This document shows, one piece after another, positions 33,667 through 42,966 of a DNA stretch of 64,000 nucleotides (the first letter of the stretch is position 1; each line of letters starts with the position of its first letter). Origin of the DNA: Psychrobacillus vulpis (GTDB lineage Bacteria > Bacillota > Bacilli > Bacillales_A > Planococcaceae); assembly GCF_006861825.1 (NCBI RefSeq), contig NZ_VDGI01000013.1, forward strand, positions 53,713 to 117,712, read 5' to 3'. A program made the translations under genes and the position numbers. The notes below the pieces were generated by a model, which saw only the letters and a program-made list of their open reading frames with translations, had not been told where the DNA came from and made no database searches.

Positions 33667-34193
33667 TTGAAAATATTAATATGGAGGATTTCTATATTAC
33701 TTGAGAGGAATGAAAAAGTTCGATTAGCACTTATACAACTGTTAGATGGTATAACCGATGAGCAGTTCAATGTGAAATCTAGTCAAAATGCGTGGTCACC
33801 AAAAGAGATAATAGATCATTTAGTTAAGATGGAGAGAACAATTACTAGTGGTATTAGGCACCAATTAACAATTCCAGATAGTCCTAGGGCAATGAAAAAA
33901 CCTATCCAAATATCCACTTTGCTCATCGTTAAAGTAAAAGCTCCAGCTCACACTGCTCCTACATCAGAATATAAAACAAAAGTGGAAATGAAAATCGAGC
34001 TTCATCATACTCGAATGGAACTTATTTCTGTCTATAAAAGTTCTAATATGGAGACATTGAAAATGAAATCATTTAAGCATCCTATATTCGGACAAATTCC
34101 ACTGATACAATGGTTTCCCTTTTTGGACTACATGAAAAAAGGCATATAAAGCAATTAGAAAAAACGATTAAAATATTAAAAGGTCATAAGTAA
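33667..34193 (+). pseudogene. Frameshifted DinB-superfamily gene
   Basis: The main frame (ERNEKVRLALIQLLDGITDE, WSPKEIIDHLVKME, HPIFGQIPLIQWF) is a DinB-like protein but ends early at 34147-34149 after MKKGI. One frame over, HEKRHIKQLEKTIKILKGHK continues to a TAA at 34191-34193 and restores the family's usual C-terminus with its metal-binding histidine. The start is also unclear: GGAGG at 33683 is not followed by an in-frame start codon. Both ends suggest a broken gene. Confidence 0.75.
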
Positions 34194-34224
34194 TAATTAT
34201 CACTAATAATAATTTTAATGTAAT

Positions 34225-34252
34225 TTACTTATAGACTTCATTGAAGTATGAT
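34225..34252 (+). promoter_or_regulatory. Putative aconitase promoter with overlapping palindrome
   Basis: TTACTT (34225-34230) and TATGAT (34247-34252) are spaced by 16 bases. A perfect palindrome, ACTTCA-T-TGAAGT, at 34235-34247 fills the spacer and touches the -10. ATAATTATCACTAATAAT at 34192-34209 resembles the A/T-rich dyads bound by CcpC in B. subtilis. Both readings are inference. Confidence 0.4.
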
Positions 34253-34312
34253 AGGTTATGGAGAAAAGTCACTAGAAAAGAGTCTTTTCAATAGACATTA
34301 GGAGGAACAAAA

Positions 34313-37021
34313 ATGGCAAAAAGTAATTTACACAATAGCCGCACTTCTTTTTCTCTAAATGGTAAAGAGTATAACTATTATCGTTTAGCTGCTTTAGAAG
34401 AAGCTGGTATTGCAAATGTATCACGCCTACCTTATTCAATTAAAGTATTATTAGAATCTGTTTTACGTCAATATGATGGATATGTAATTAAAGAAGATCA
34501 TGTAAACCAACTTGCAAAATGGGGTAAAGATGCAGACACAGAAGCGGAAGTACCATTTAAACCTTCTCGCGTTGTACTACAAGACTTTACTGGTGTACCA
34601 GTAGTAGTAGATTTAGCTTCTTTGCGTTCTGCAATGAACGAAATGGGTGGAAACCCAGACAAAATCAACCCTGCTATTCCAGTTGATCTTGTAATCGACC
34701 ACTCTGTACAAGTAGATAAATACGGTTCAGCTAATGCTTTACAAGCAAATATGGATCTTGAGTTTGAGCGTAATGCGGAGCGTTACAACTTCTTAAAATG
34801 GGCTCAAACATCATACGATAACTTCCGTGCAGTACCTCCAGCAACTGGAATTGTTCACCAAGTAAACTTGGAGTATTTAGCTCCAATCGTGCATGTGAAC
34901 GAAACTGCTGATGGCACATTAGAAACATTCCCAGATTCAGTAGTAGGTACTGACTCTCATACAACAATGATCAATGGTATCGGCGTTCTAGGATGGGGTG
35001 TAGGTGGTATTGAAGCAGAAGCAGGAATGTTAGGTCAACCTTCTTACTTCCCAATCCCTGAAGTAATTGGTGTTAAATTAACAGGAGACCTTCCAAACGG
35101 AACAACTGCTACTGACTTAGCACTTAAAGTTACACAAGTATTACGTCAACGTGGCGTTGTTGGTAAATTTGTAGAGTTCTTCGGTCCTGGAGTATCTAAA
35201 TTACCACTAGCTGACCGTGCTACAATTGCTAACATGGCTCCTGAATATGGTGCAACTTGTGGTTACTTTGCAATCGATGAAGAATCTATTAACTACCTAC
35301 GTCTAACTGGTCGTGAAGAAGAGCATATTGCAGTTGTTGAAGCTTATTTGAAAGCTAACGACATGTTCTTTGATCCAACTTTAGAGCCAGTTTATACAGA
35401 TGTAATTGAAATTAACTTAGCATCTATCGAAGCAAACCTTTCTGGACCAAAACGTCCACAAGATTTGATTCCTCTTTCTGACATGAAAGCTCGTTACCGT
35501 GAATCAGTTGTTGCTCCTCAGGGGACACAAGGTTTCGGTTTAACGGAAAAAGAATTCGATAAAGCCGCTACTGCTAAATTTGCTGAAGGAGATGTAACAA
35601 TTCCAACAGGTGCTGTTGCAATCGCTGCAATCACTTCTTGTACAAATACATCTAACCCATACGTAATGCTAGCAGCTGGTTTAGTTGCGAAAAAAGCAGT
35701 AGAAAAAGGATTAACTGTTCCTGCTTATGTAAAAACATCATTAGCACCTGGTTCAAAAGTTGTTACTGGTTACTTACAAGATTCAGGTTTAGATAGCTAC
35801 CTTGACCAAATTGGTTTCAACACAGTAGGTTATGGTTGTACAACATGTATCGGTAACTCAGGTCCATTACTTCCTGAAATTGAAAAAGCAATCGTTGACG
35901 AAGATTTATTCGTAACTTCTGTTCTTTCTGGTAACCGTAACTTTGAAGGACGTGTACATCCACTTGTAAAAGCGAACTACTTAGCTTCACCACCACTAGT
36001 TGTAGCTTATGCTCTTGCTGGTACAGTAGACATCGATTTACAAAAAGATTCATTCGGTAAAGACAAAGATGGTAACGATGTATTCTTCGCTGATATTTGG
36101 CCATCTACGGAAGAAGTAAACGAAGTGCTTTCAACAGTTGTTACTCGTGAACTATTCCAAAAAGAATATGCACGTGTCTTTGACGAAAACGAAGCATGGA
36201 ATGCAATCCAAACTTCAACAGAATCACTCTATACATTTGATAACACATCGACTTATATTCAAAACCCACCATTCTTCCAAGGATTATCGAAGGAGCCTGG
36301 TGATATTGAAACACTTGCTGGACTTCGCATTGTTGCGAAATTTGGCGATTCTATCACTACTGACCATATTTCACCAGCTGGTGCGATTGGTAAAGATACG
36401 CCTGCAGGTAAATACTTGCGTGAAAACGGTGTAGAAATTCGCGATTTCAACTCTTATGGTTCTCGTCGTGGTAACCACGAAGTAATGATGCGCGGTACTT
36501 TCGCAAATATCCGTATCCGTAACCAAGTTGCTCCAGGTACAGAAGGTGGATACACAACTTACTGGCCAACTGGTGAAATTATGCCAATCTATGATGCAGC
36601 GATGAAATACCAAGAAGAGGGTACTGGTTTAGTAGTACTTGGTGGAAAAGATTACGGAATGGGTTCATCTCGTGACTGGGCAGCAAAAGGTACTAACCTT
36701 TTAGGTATTAAAGCTGTAATTACTGAAAGCTTTGAACGTATTCATCGTTCAAATCTAGTAATGATGGGTGTTTTACCACTTAATTTCTTACCAGGTGAAA
36801 ATGCTGAATCTCTAGGCTTAACTGGTAAAGAAGAAATTAGTATAAATGTAGCAGAAGGTGTAAAACCTCGTGATATCTTGCAAGTAACTGCAAAAGCAGA
36901 AGACGGTACTGAAAAACAATTCAACGTGCTCGCTCGTTTCGATTCAGAAGTAGAAGTAGATTACTACCGTCACGGTGGTATTCTTCAAATGGTTCTACGT
37001 AACAAAATGTTAGAAGCATAA
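34313..37021 (+). CDS. acnA: Aconitate hydratase AcnA (CitB)
   Basis: The 902-residue protein is a full-length bacterial aconitase A/IRP1-type enzyme of the TCA cycle. The 4Fe-4S ligands are Cys443 ([10 protein letters not shown]), Cys509 and Cys512 ([12 protein letters not shown]). Active-site segments such as [10 protein letters not shown] and [13 protein letters not shown] are present. Family members also bind RNA when iron is low. AGGAGGA lies 7 bases before the ATG. Codon use is stronger (more C-ending codons) than in neighbours, consistent with high expression. Ends at a strong terminator. Confidence 0.98.
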   Translation: MAKSNLHNSRTSFSLNGKEYNYYRLAALEEAGIANVSRLPYSIKVLLESVLRQYDGYVIKEDHVNQLAKWGKDADTEAEVPFKPSRVVLQDFTGVPVVVDLASLRSAMNEMGGNPDKINPAIPVDLVIDHSVQVDKYGSANALQANMDLEFERNAERYNFLKWAQTSYDNFRAVPPATGIVHQVNLEYLAPIVHVNETADGTLETFPDSVVGTDSHTTMINGIGVLGWGVGGIEAEAGMLGQPSYFPIPEVIGVKLTGDLPNGTTATDLALKVTQVLRQRGVVGKFVEFFGPGVSKLPLADRATIANMAPEYGATCGYFAIDEESINYLRLTGREEEHIAVVEAYLKANDMFFDPTLEPVYTDVIEINLASIEANLSGPKRPQDLIPLSDMKARYRESVVAPQGTQGFGLTEKEFDKAATAKFAEGDVTIPTGAVAIAAITSCTNTSNPYVMLAAGLVAKKAVEKGLTVPAYVKTSLAPGSKVVTGYLQDSGLDSYLDQIGFNTVGYGCTTCIGNSGPLLPEIEKAIVDEDLFVTSVLSGNRNFEGRVHPLVKANYLASPPLVVAYALAGTVDIDLQKDSFGKDKDGNDVFFADIWPSTEEVNEVLSTVVTRELFQKEYARVFDENEAWNAIQTSTESLYTFDNTSTYIQNPPFFQGLSKEPGDIETLAGLRIVAKFGDSITTDHISPAGAIGKDTPAGKYLRENGVEIRDFNSYGSRRGNHEVMMRGTFANIRIRNQVAPGTEGGYTTYWPTGEIMPIYDAAMKYQEEGTGLVVLGGKDYGMGSSRDWAAKGTNLLGIKAVITESFERIHRSNLVMMGVLPLNFLPGENAESLGLTGKEEISINVAEGVKPRDILQVTAKAEDGTEKQFNVLARFDSEVEVDYYRHGGILQMVLRNKMLEA

Positions 37022-37029
37022 TATTATTT

Positions 37030-37075
37030 AAAAGGTTTCGGGAATGAACAACATTCCCGAAACCTTTTTATTTTT
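37030..37075 (+). terminator. Terminator of acnA
   Basis: AAAAGGTTTCGGGAATG and CATTCCCGAAACCTTTT form a perfect 17-bp stem, T-rich tail. Nearly the same sequence ends the SCO1 gene. Confidence 0.95.
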
Positions 37076-37090
37076 ACTCCTGAATAAATA

Positions 37091-37207
37091 AGAAAATCGT
37101 TGAAACGGCTCACTTTCCGCGGGCGTTGCCTCAGTCTCCTCGCTTCGCTGCGGGGTCTTCGACTAACGTTAATCCCGCTGGAGTGTCGCCTACTTCAACG
37201 TTTTTCT
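37091..37207 (-). repeat. Structured GC-rich repeat, array B, inverted leading copy
   Basis: Counterpart of 24835-24950, with ends AGAAAATCGTTGAAACGGC and CTTCAACGTTTTTCT. It begins about 20 bases after the acnA terminator and has the same inverted orientation and constant core (CTTTCCGCGGGCG ... CCCGCTGGAG on the plus strand). Confidence 0.85.
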
Positions 37208-37247
37208 AGAACTGAAAAGTATTATCATAAAAGATAGAGAGTTTTTC

Positions 37248-37310
37248 TGTGCCTTCAGCGTAACCGGAAAGAGGCTTAGTGATTTATCCGCTTAAAGCAA
37301 GTTGTTTTTC
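37248..37310 (+). repeat. 5'-truncated repeat copy, array B
   Basis: Matches the truncated copy at 24998-25050 (CAGCGTAACCGGAAAGAGGC through TTAAAGCAAGTTGTTTTT). Only the second half of the element is left. Confidence 0.55.
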
Positions 37311-37452
37311 GATACACAATTAGTCTTGATTCTATTTTCAAGAAAAATATCATGAATAGATGATTGCACTTATTTTGTCACTAGCTGATTGTGTTCATTT
37401 TGTATGTTTAGGGACACGTCACTTAATTACATCTTGATTCAATCCGTAGAGG

Positions 37453-37557
37453 AAAAAGCTGCGAGACTCCTGCGGAAAAACGGAGCGTCCAAGACCCCGC
37501 ATGAGCGTAGCGAAGAGGAGGCTTGACGATTCGTCCGCGGAAAGCGAGTGGCTTTTT
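37453..37557 (+). repeat. Structured GC-rich repeat, array B, unit 1
   Basis: Same boundaries (AAAAAGCT / GGCTTTTT) and core as array A, with arms ACGGAGCGTCCAAG and CTTGACGATTCGT; loop ACCCCGCATGAGCGTAGCGA. Confidence 0.85.
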
Positions 37558-37679
37558 CCGGACTCAATTAGACTTGATTCTATTTTCAAGAAAAAAATAT
37601 AATCACCACTAGCTGATCGCGTTCTTTTGTATGTTTGTGGGCACATCACTTAATTACTTCTTGATTTAATCCGTAGAGG

Positions 37680-37784
37680 AAAAAGCTGCGAGACTCCTGC
37701 GGAAAAACGGAGCGTCCAAGACCCCGCATGAGCGTAGCGAAGAGGAGGCTTGACGATTCGTCCGCGGAAAGCGAGTAGCTTTTT
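37680..37784 (+). repeat. Structured GC-rich repeat, array B, unit 2
   Basis: Core identical to unit 1 by eye, right end AGCTTTTT. Period to unit 1 is 227 bases. Confidence 0.85.
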
Positions 37785-37908
37785 CCGGACTCAATTTGTC
37801 TTGATCACTATTAATGAAAAGTGACTTAATTATCTCTAACAGATGGCATTCATTTTGTATATTTGTGGACGATATCACATAACAACACCTTGATTTAGTA
37901 CGTAGAGG

Positions 37909-38015
37909 AAAAAGCTGCGAGACTACTGCGGAAAAACGGAGCGTCCAAGACCCCGCACAAGCGTAGCGAGGAGGAGGCTTGGCGATTCGTCCGCGGAAAG
38001 CGAGTGGCGCTTTTT
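37909..38015 (+). repeat. Structured GC-rich repeat, array B, unit 3
   Basis: Period to unit 2 is 229 bases. Arms ACGGAGCGTCCAAG and CTTGGCGATTCGT; loop variant CCCCGCACAAGCGTAGCGAGG. Right end is altered (GGCGCTTTTT). Confidence 0.85.
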
Positions 38016-38117
38016 GATATGCAAGTGGTCTTGATTCTATTTATTTTTAAGGAAAAACTTTCATTTTGCATCTTTTATAGATTCATATCTTCTATCCTTT
38101 ATTAATAATTAGTTACA

Positions 38118-38242
38118 TTGATTGAAGCGGAGGGTGGCGACTCCTGCGGGAATAGCGGGACAGTCGAGAACCTGGACGGAGCGTAGCGAAGGAAGCGGCT
38201 CGGCCCCGCCTGCGGAAAGCGTCCGCCTATAGCGAAAATCAA
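38118..38242 (+). repeat. Structured GC-rich repeat, divergent copy closing array B
   Basis: Different arms but the same architecture: CTGCGGG-AATA, GCGGG-ACA-GTCGAG, a loop with GGAGCGTAGCGA, then CTCGGC-CCCGC and CTGCGG, all of which pair with a few wobbles. Its ends TTGAT/ATCAA and GGCG/CGCC also pair. Confidence 0.75.
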
Positions 38243-38313
38243 CTCGTTCTAATTACTATATATTTTATTTTATAAGAAAAAATACTGTGATAACTTAAAA
38301 TTCTTCCAGTTTG

Positions 38314-38348
38314 AGAGCCTAATTGATAGTGAAATTAGGCTCTTTTTT
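38314..38348 (+). terminator. Terminator downstream of repeat array B
   Basis: AGAGCCTAATT and AATTAGGCTCT form a perfect 11-bp stem followed by TTTTT. No plus-strand gene lies between acnA's own terminator and this one, only the repeat array. Confidence 0.8.
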
Positions 38349-38430
38349 CTTATTAAGTGATAGATTTAAAGGAGAATAGGTGTATATGTTAATTCATATG
38401 ATGAAAATAAAAAGTATAGGAGTGAATAAA

Positions 38431-38838
38431 TTGAAAAAAAGAAAAGTACACCTGCTGATAGCTGCATCTATTTTACTCATTTCAATGTCTCTTTTACTCT
38501 TTACTAAGGCACCTAAAGCTGTTATTGAAATTTGTTCTCCACTATTTCAATCAGGATCCATTGAAACACAAAGCTTACAATACAAACTTATGGATAAAGG
38601 TGGATTATATGATCAAGTAGGACAAAGATTAAAAGAAAAAGGATATGAACATCATATACTCGGGGGAATTACCTCTAAAGATATAATACTAGTTAAATTT
38701 GTACTAGCGAATAAAGCGGTTAATGATAAAAGACAGGAAGAAATTAAAGAAATTTTTCATCACTATGTTACAGTAAACCAATTGGATCCAGAAGCGTTTT
38801 TGGTAAAAGTAAGTAATGATACTAGCACGAATTGGTAA
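38431..38838 (+). CDS. Membrane-anchored hypothetical protein
   Basis: A 135-residue protein starting MKKRKVHLLIAASILLISMS, so one N-terminal membrane helix, then an extracytoplasmic part of about 110 residues (KLMDKGGLYDQVGQRLKEKG). No family recognised. I chose the TTG at 38431 since ATAGGAGTGA lies 6 bases upstream; the frame is open to 38380. Monocistronic, ending at a bidirectional terminator. Confidence 0.75.
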   Translation: MKKRKVHLLIAASILLISMSLLLFTKAPKAVIEICSPLFQSGSIETQSLQYKLMDKGGLYDQVGQRLKEKGYEHHILGGITSKDIILVKFVLANKAVNDKRQEEIKEIFHHYVTVNQLDPEAFLVKVSNDTSTNW

Positions 38839-38857
38839 CTCATATTACCTATTTAAC

Positions 38858-38885
38858 TAAGAAAAACACCCCAATTGGAGTGTTC
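38858..38885. terminator. Bidirectional terminator
   Basis: AACACCCCAATTGGAGTGTT is a 20-base self-complementary sequence with one mismatch, flanked by an A run on the left, so T-rich on the minus strand; it separates the convergent hypothetical and GNAT genes. Confidence 0.75.
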
Positions 38886-38896
38886 GTAACAGCCTA

Positions 38897-39439
38897 TTAT
38901 TTTGTCCATTCTGGTTTGATTAATGAAAAAACAAATGTATCGTTGGATTTGTCATTTTGATAAATATACCCTCTTAACATACCTTCTTTTTGAAAACCTA
39001 ATTTTAATAGTAGTTTATAAGAAGATTCATTTTCCGTAAATGTAACTGCTGCAATACGATATAAGTCTAATTCTTCAAAACAATAACGGACAACAGCTTC
39101 CACAGCTTCACTGACGATACCTTTTCTCCAATATGAAGGAAGTAAGTCATAGCCTATTTCTGTCCGTTTCTGGGAGAGTTGTAGATTATTTAAGCCAACA
39201 GTTCCAACTAACTCAGACGTTTCCTTCCAAAAAATTCCCCATCGAATAGACCGCTTATCTTGAAAATTTTTTGTAAAGGAGTTAATCATATTAATCGCTT
39301 GTTCTTTTTGCTCAAAAGAAGCCATACCGTAATATCTTGTCACTTCATCATCTGAAAAGATACGAAATATACTGTCAGCGTTCTCTTTTTTTATTTCCAT
39401 TAGTTTTAAACGGTTTGTTTCTAATACAGGAAAATCCAT
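38897..39439 (-). CDS. RimJ/RimL-type GNAT acetyltransferase
   Basis: A 180-residue GNAT of the ribosomal-protein acetyltransferase type (Acetyltransf_3): MDFPVLETNRLKLMEIKKEN at the start, LVGTVGLNNL, EIGYDLLPSYWRKGIVSEAV for the acetyl-CoA loop and the final ENESSYKLLLKLGFQKEG. I chose the ATG at 39439 because AAGGAGG lies 6 bases upstream; 14 more open codons to 39481 are unconserved. Substrate unknown; the family modifies protein N-termini or small amines. Confidence 0.92.
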   Translation of the reverse strand: MDFPVLETNRLKLMEIKKENADSIFRIFSDDEVTRYYGMASFEQKEQAINMINSFTKNFQDKRSIRWGIFWKETSELVGTVGLNNLQLSQKRTEIGYDLLPSYWRKGIVSEAVEAVVRYCFEELDLYRIAAVTFTENESSYKLLLKLGFQKEGMLRGYIYQNDKSNDTFVFSLIKPEWTK

Positions 39440-39581
39440 ATTTGTCCTCCTTAATGGGTTAGCATATGAATATTTTAACATAATTTTATATATTTCATAA
39501 CATCTGAATTGTCGTTCAATTTTGAAGATTAGTGTGATAGGATAAGTTTAGTAGATTATGTTAATTGATAGGAGGTAAAGG

Positions 39582-42500
39582 ATGGAACAAACAACAATTA
39601 TCATGTCGAAGCTAACTCCACCTATACCATCTTCTTATTATATGAGAAGATCATCCCTCATAAAAAAATTAAAAACAAATGCTCATAAAAAAGTATCTCT
39701 TTTACATAGTGGAGCTGGTTTTGGTAAAAGTTCTGCATTAGCACAGTATTTTACAGATTCAAGAGAATTGTATTCATGGTACACGATAACGGAAGAGGAC
39801 GATGATATTCTGCCATTTCTACGATACTTAATACAAAGCATTCGTAGAGTTATTCCCACTTTCGGTAGTAGTTTAATGGAGAAAGATCTTCTGTCGATGT
39901 ACCCAAAAGAAGAGGAATTAATCCAGTGGTACTCCTTATTTAGCAATGAATTGGCAATAATTGATGAGCCTTTTTCCATTGTCTTAGACGACTTTCATCT
40001 TATTGATCATGTGTTTCATATTAATTATATTGTAGAAAAAATTATTGAGTTTCTTCCACCTCATATTCATCTTGTTGTTGCATCTCGAACACGTCCGAAG
40101 TGGTCCAGATTGTTAAAGCTTAAGCTAAAAGCACAATTAGTAGAGATTGTAGAGAAAGACTTTTTGTTTAGTGAGGAAGAGATACAAGTATTTTTTGAAG
40201 ATTATTTTGACAAAACGATTTCAAATAAGGAAGCAATAGAGATAATGAAGCTGACGGAGGGCTGGGCAATTGCTATTCATTTGATCGCAATGCAACTAGC
40301 AGAGACGAATAAGCAGATGAACCAGCTTTTTGATCCTGCACTGAAAGATTTGTTCTCTTATCTATCTGAGGAAGTATTTTTAATTATGAGTGAAAAAGAC
40401 AAACAGTCATTATTGAATTTTAGTATTTTCCCAACGTTTACCTCTAAAGAAATTCTAGAGTTTTTTGGAGAAGAAGAGGCAAATAGTCTAGAAAGATTAG
40501 CAAGTAGTCACGCCTTTATTCAATCACTAAGCGATACCGATTCTTATCGATTTCATGCATTGTTTCAGCAATACTTAGAAACAAAATGGCACCAAAAAGA
40601 TAGTACGTTGTATTATGAGACACATAAAAAAGCAGCACATTATTTTAGTGAGCAAAATAATTTAGTTCAATCCATCCATCATGCAGTAAAAGCTAATGAC
40701 AATCGTTTTCTAGGAAAGATGATAGCTCAGTTTGCTAGTTCTATGATAAAAGCTGGGCAGTTTGATTGGTTATTAGATTTACTTAAAGAACATTTGACAG
40801 AGAATAGTAGAGAAGAATTTTACGAACTTTTTTATTATGAAGGGGAATGTCATCGTTATCGAGCTTATTATGAAAAAGCGAGAAGGGCATACGAAACATG
40901 TATCACCTATGCAAAGGAAAAGGAAAATTCACTTTATTTGAGTAGAGCAAATGCGGGTATTGCTCATATCTATTTAGACACGATCCAACCAGGTCTTGCT
41001 AAGCCCTATTTAGAAGAAGCTGTATACTTTGCAGAAAAAAGTTCGGAGATAAGTCGCCATGAAATGTTGCTATTAAAAAGACTTCTAGCTGAGAACCTTG
41101 TTAATTTGGGTAAGGCATCCGAAGCAAATGAATGGGTTAAAAAGGAACAATTAGATGCTTCTATTTTAAGAGAAGGAAATTTAGACGTACGAATTCTCCT
41201 TCGTACAGGAATGTTACATAAGGCACAAAAATTATTAAAAGACAGAAGTAGTGACGAGATTAGCTTGCCGGATTCGCATAGAGAAACAGGAGTTTTACTT
41301 TCCTATATATGTTCTTTAACAGGACAAATTGAAGCAGCAAAACAAACTGCCATTAAAGGGATTGAGACAGGCATTCGTGAGAAATCAGGATTTGTGGAAG
41401 CTGTCGGTTGGATAAGAAGAGGACATGCCGAAATATTAGATGACCCTTTCGATTTAGAAACACCCGAGAAATACTATTTCAAAGCGGTTAATATCATGGA
41501 AGAGTTAAACGTTTCTAGAGGGAAAGCCGAGCCCTACATGGGACTTGCCATTTTAAAATCTAGACAAGGGTTATTCCAAGAGGCTGTTTCTTACGGAGAA
41601 AAGGGTTTGCGAGAAACAGATAGAGGTAATGATTATTGGCTATCTGCTTATATATTAATCTGTTTAGCAATTGTCTATTCTGAAAATGAAAACCTCGAAC
41701 TAGCAATGGAAACTGTTCAAGAAGCACACAAACTTTTTAAGGATGGCGGAGATGTTTACGGAGAGATGATTTCACATTATTGGTTCATGTTTATTCAATA
41801 TCAACTACAAAATTGGGTAGAGTTCATCCAATATGCTGAAAAATTTTCTTCGTTATGTATTCAGTTTAATTATATTTTTTTCTTGCAAAAAAAGACGATA
41901 TTTGGACCTGTAGATTTACAGATTCACTATCCAATGCTGCAAAAAGCTCTTGCATTAAATCCAGGTTCTCACTCAATCAATGCATTGACAAATATATTGA
42001 AGATTAATACAGTGACAAACTATCCAGGCTATCAACTTACACTTCAACTACTTGGACCCTTTTCAGTTTTTATGAGTAATAAAGAAATCGATGACCGAAA
42101 GTGGCAGCGTGATAAATCAAAGGAATTATTTGCATATCTCTATTTGCATAAAAATCGTTTCACTCCGAAAGAAGAATTGATGCGCACCATATGGGGAGAT
42201 GGGGAAGAAAAGACAATTGACCGAGACTTTAAAGTAGCATTAAATTCATTATTAAAAGTAATTGAACCGAATCGATTAGCACGGGAAGAATCCTATTTTA
42301 TTATTCGGAAGCAATCGATGTACCGAATAAATCCAGAAGCAATTGTTCATAGTGATTTAGAATCTTTTTATCTTTATGCGGAGCAAGGAATAAATGAAAA
42401 GAATCCAGCTTTGTCAAAAGAAAGCTTATTAAAAGCAGTCCATATATATAAAGGTATTCTATTAGAAGATAAATCTATGATTGACTGGTTAGCTCATGAT

Positions 42501-42791
42501 CGTGAAAAGGCACAACAACAATACATCTTAGTTTTAGAAAGGCTTGCTCAAACATGTACTAGATTAAAGGAATTTGAAAAAGCTATTTACTGGGCGGAGA
42601 AACTTTTAAGAGTAGATCTAACTTGGGAAGAGGCATATCGTTTATTGATGTTTGCATATTATCAACTTCAAAATAGAACCCAAGCTGTGAAATGGTATGA
42701 ACGATGTGTTTCAGTATTAAAGGTCGAATTAAAAGTAGAACCGATGAGTACAACTATTCAAATGTATGAGATGATTACAAATTACGGTTAA
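39582..42791 (+). CDS. MalT/AfsR-like ATPase-TPR transcriptional activator with BTAD domain
   Basis: A 1069-residue STAND-type regulator. The N-terminus (LTPPIPSSYYMRRSSLIKKL) and Walker A SGAGFGKSS at 43-51 match MalT-like ATPases; IVLDDFHLID is Walker B. The middle (about 340-800) is TPR-like helical repeats. From about 817 comes an OmpR/SARP winged helix (LQLLGPFSVFM ... KELFAYLYLHKNRF) and then a bacterial transcriptional activator domain to the end. Such proteins bind an inducer and activate adjacent genes. It lies upstream of the transporter/CoA operon in the same orientation and is its likely activator (inference). AGGAGG precedes the ATG. Confidence 0.9.
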   Translation: MEQTTIIMSKLTPPIPSSYYMRRSSLIKKLKTNAHKKVSLLHSGAGFGKSSALAQYFTDSRELYSWYTITEEDDDILPFLRYLIQSIRRVIPTFGSSLMEKDLLSMYPKEEELIQWYSLFSNELAIIDEPFSIVLDDFHLIDHVFHINYIVEKIIEFLPPHIHLVVASRTRPKWSRLLKLKLKAQLVEIVEKDFLFSEEEIQVFFEDYFDKTISNKEAIEIMKLTEGWAIAIHLIAMQLAETNKQMNQLFDPALKDLFSYLSEEVFLIMSEKDKQSLLNFSIFPTFTSKEILEFFGEEEANSLERLASSHAFIQSLSDTDSYRFHALFQQYLETKWHQKDSTLYYETHKKAAHYFSEQNNLVQSIHHAVKANDNRFLGKMIAQFASSMIKAGQFDWLLDLLKEHLTENSREEFYELFYYEGECHRYRAYYEKARRAYETCITYAKEKENSLYLSRANAGIAHIYLDTIQPGLAKPYLEEAVYFAEKSSEISRHEMLLLKRLLAENLVNLGKASEANEWVKKEQLDASILREGNLDVRILLRTGMLHKAQKLLKDRSSDEISLPDSHRETGVLLSYICSLTGQIEAAKQTAIKGIETGIREKSGFVEAVGWIRRGHAEILDDPFDLETPEKYYFKAVNIMEELNVSRGKAEPYMGLAILKSRQGLFQEAVSYGEKGLRETDRGNDYWLSAYILICLAIVYSENENLELAMETVQEAHKLFKDGGDVYGEMISHYWFMFIQYQLQNWVEFIQYAEKFSSLCIQFNYIFFLQKKTIFGPVDLQIHYPMLQKALALNPGSHSINALTNILKINTVTNYPGYQLTLQLLGPFSVFMSNKEIDDRKWQRDKSKELFAYLYLHKNRFTPKEELMRTIWGDGEEKTIDRDFKVALNSLLKVIEPNRLAREESYFIIRKQSMYRINPEAIVHSDLESFYLYAEQGINEKNPALSKESLLKAVHIYKGILLEDKSMIDWLAHDREKAQQQYILVLERLAQTCTRLKEFEKAIYWAEKLLRVDLTWEEAYRLLMFAYYQLQNRTQAVKWYERCVSVLKVELKVEPMSTTIQMYEMITNYG

Positions 42792-42896
42792 ATACCGTTT
42801 ACTAGTTTTATTTGTAAAGAAGATTGTACTACGGTAAAAATTCTCACCTCCAATTGGAACTGCATTAAATGTCGTGGTGAAAAAGTATTACTCAAG

Positions 42897-42945
42897 AAAA
42901 AGGGCTTATGATGAATTTGAGAACTCATTATCTGCTCTTTTTTTT
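42897..42945 (+). terminator. Terminator of the BTAD activator gene
   Basis: AAAAAGGGC pairs with GCTCTTTTT, continued inside by ATGATGA with TCATTAT, and T8 follows. It overlaps the 5' extension of the lipoprotein reading frame, which supports the later start of that gene. Confidence 0.7.
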
Positions 42946-42966
42946 GCAACAAAGGGAGGAATTTCT

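Noticed and set aside
37419..37878. Two short minus-strand frames in array B
   Set aside because: They are read from the repeat units and share peptide motifs with the array A artefact, so they are not genes.
24835..38242. CRISPR array
   Set aside because: The repeated units are about 105 bases, form long stems, and are spaced by related rather than unique spacers. No cas genes.
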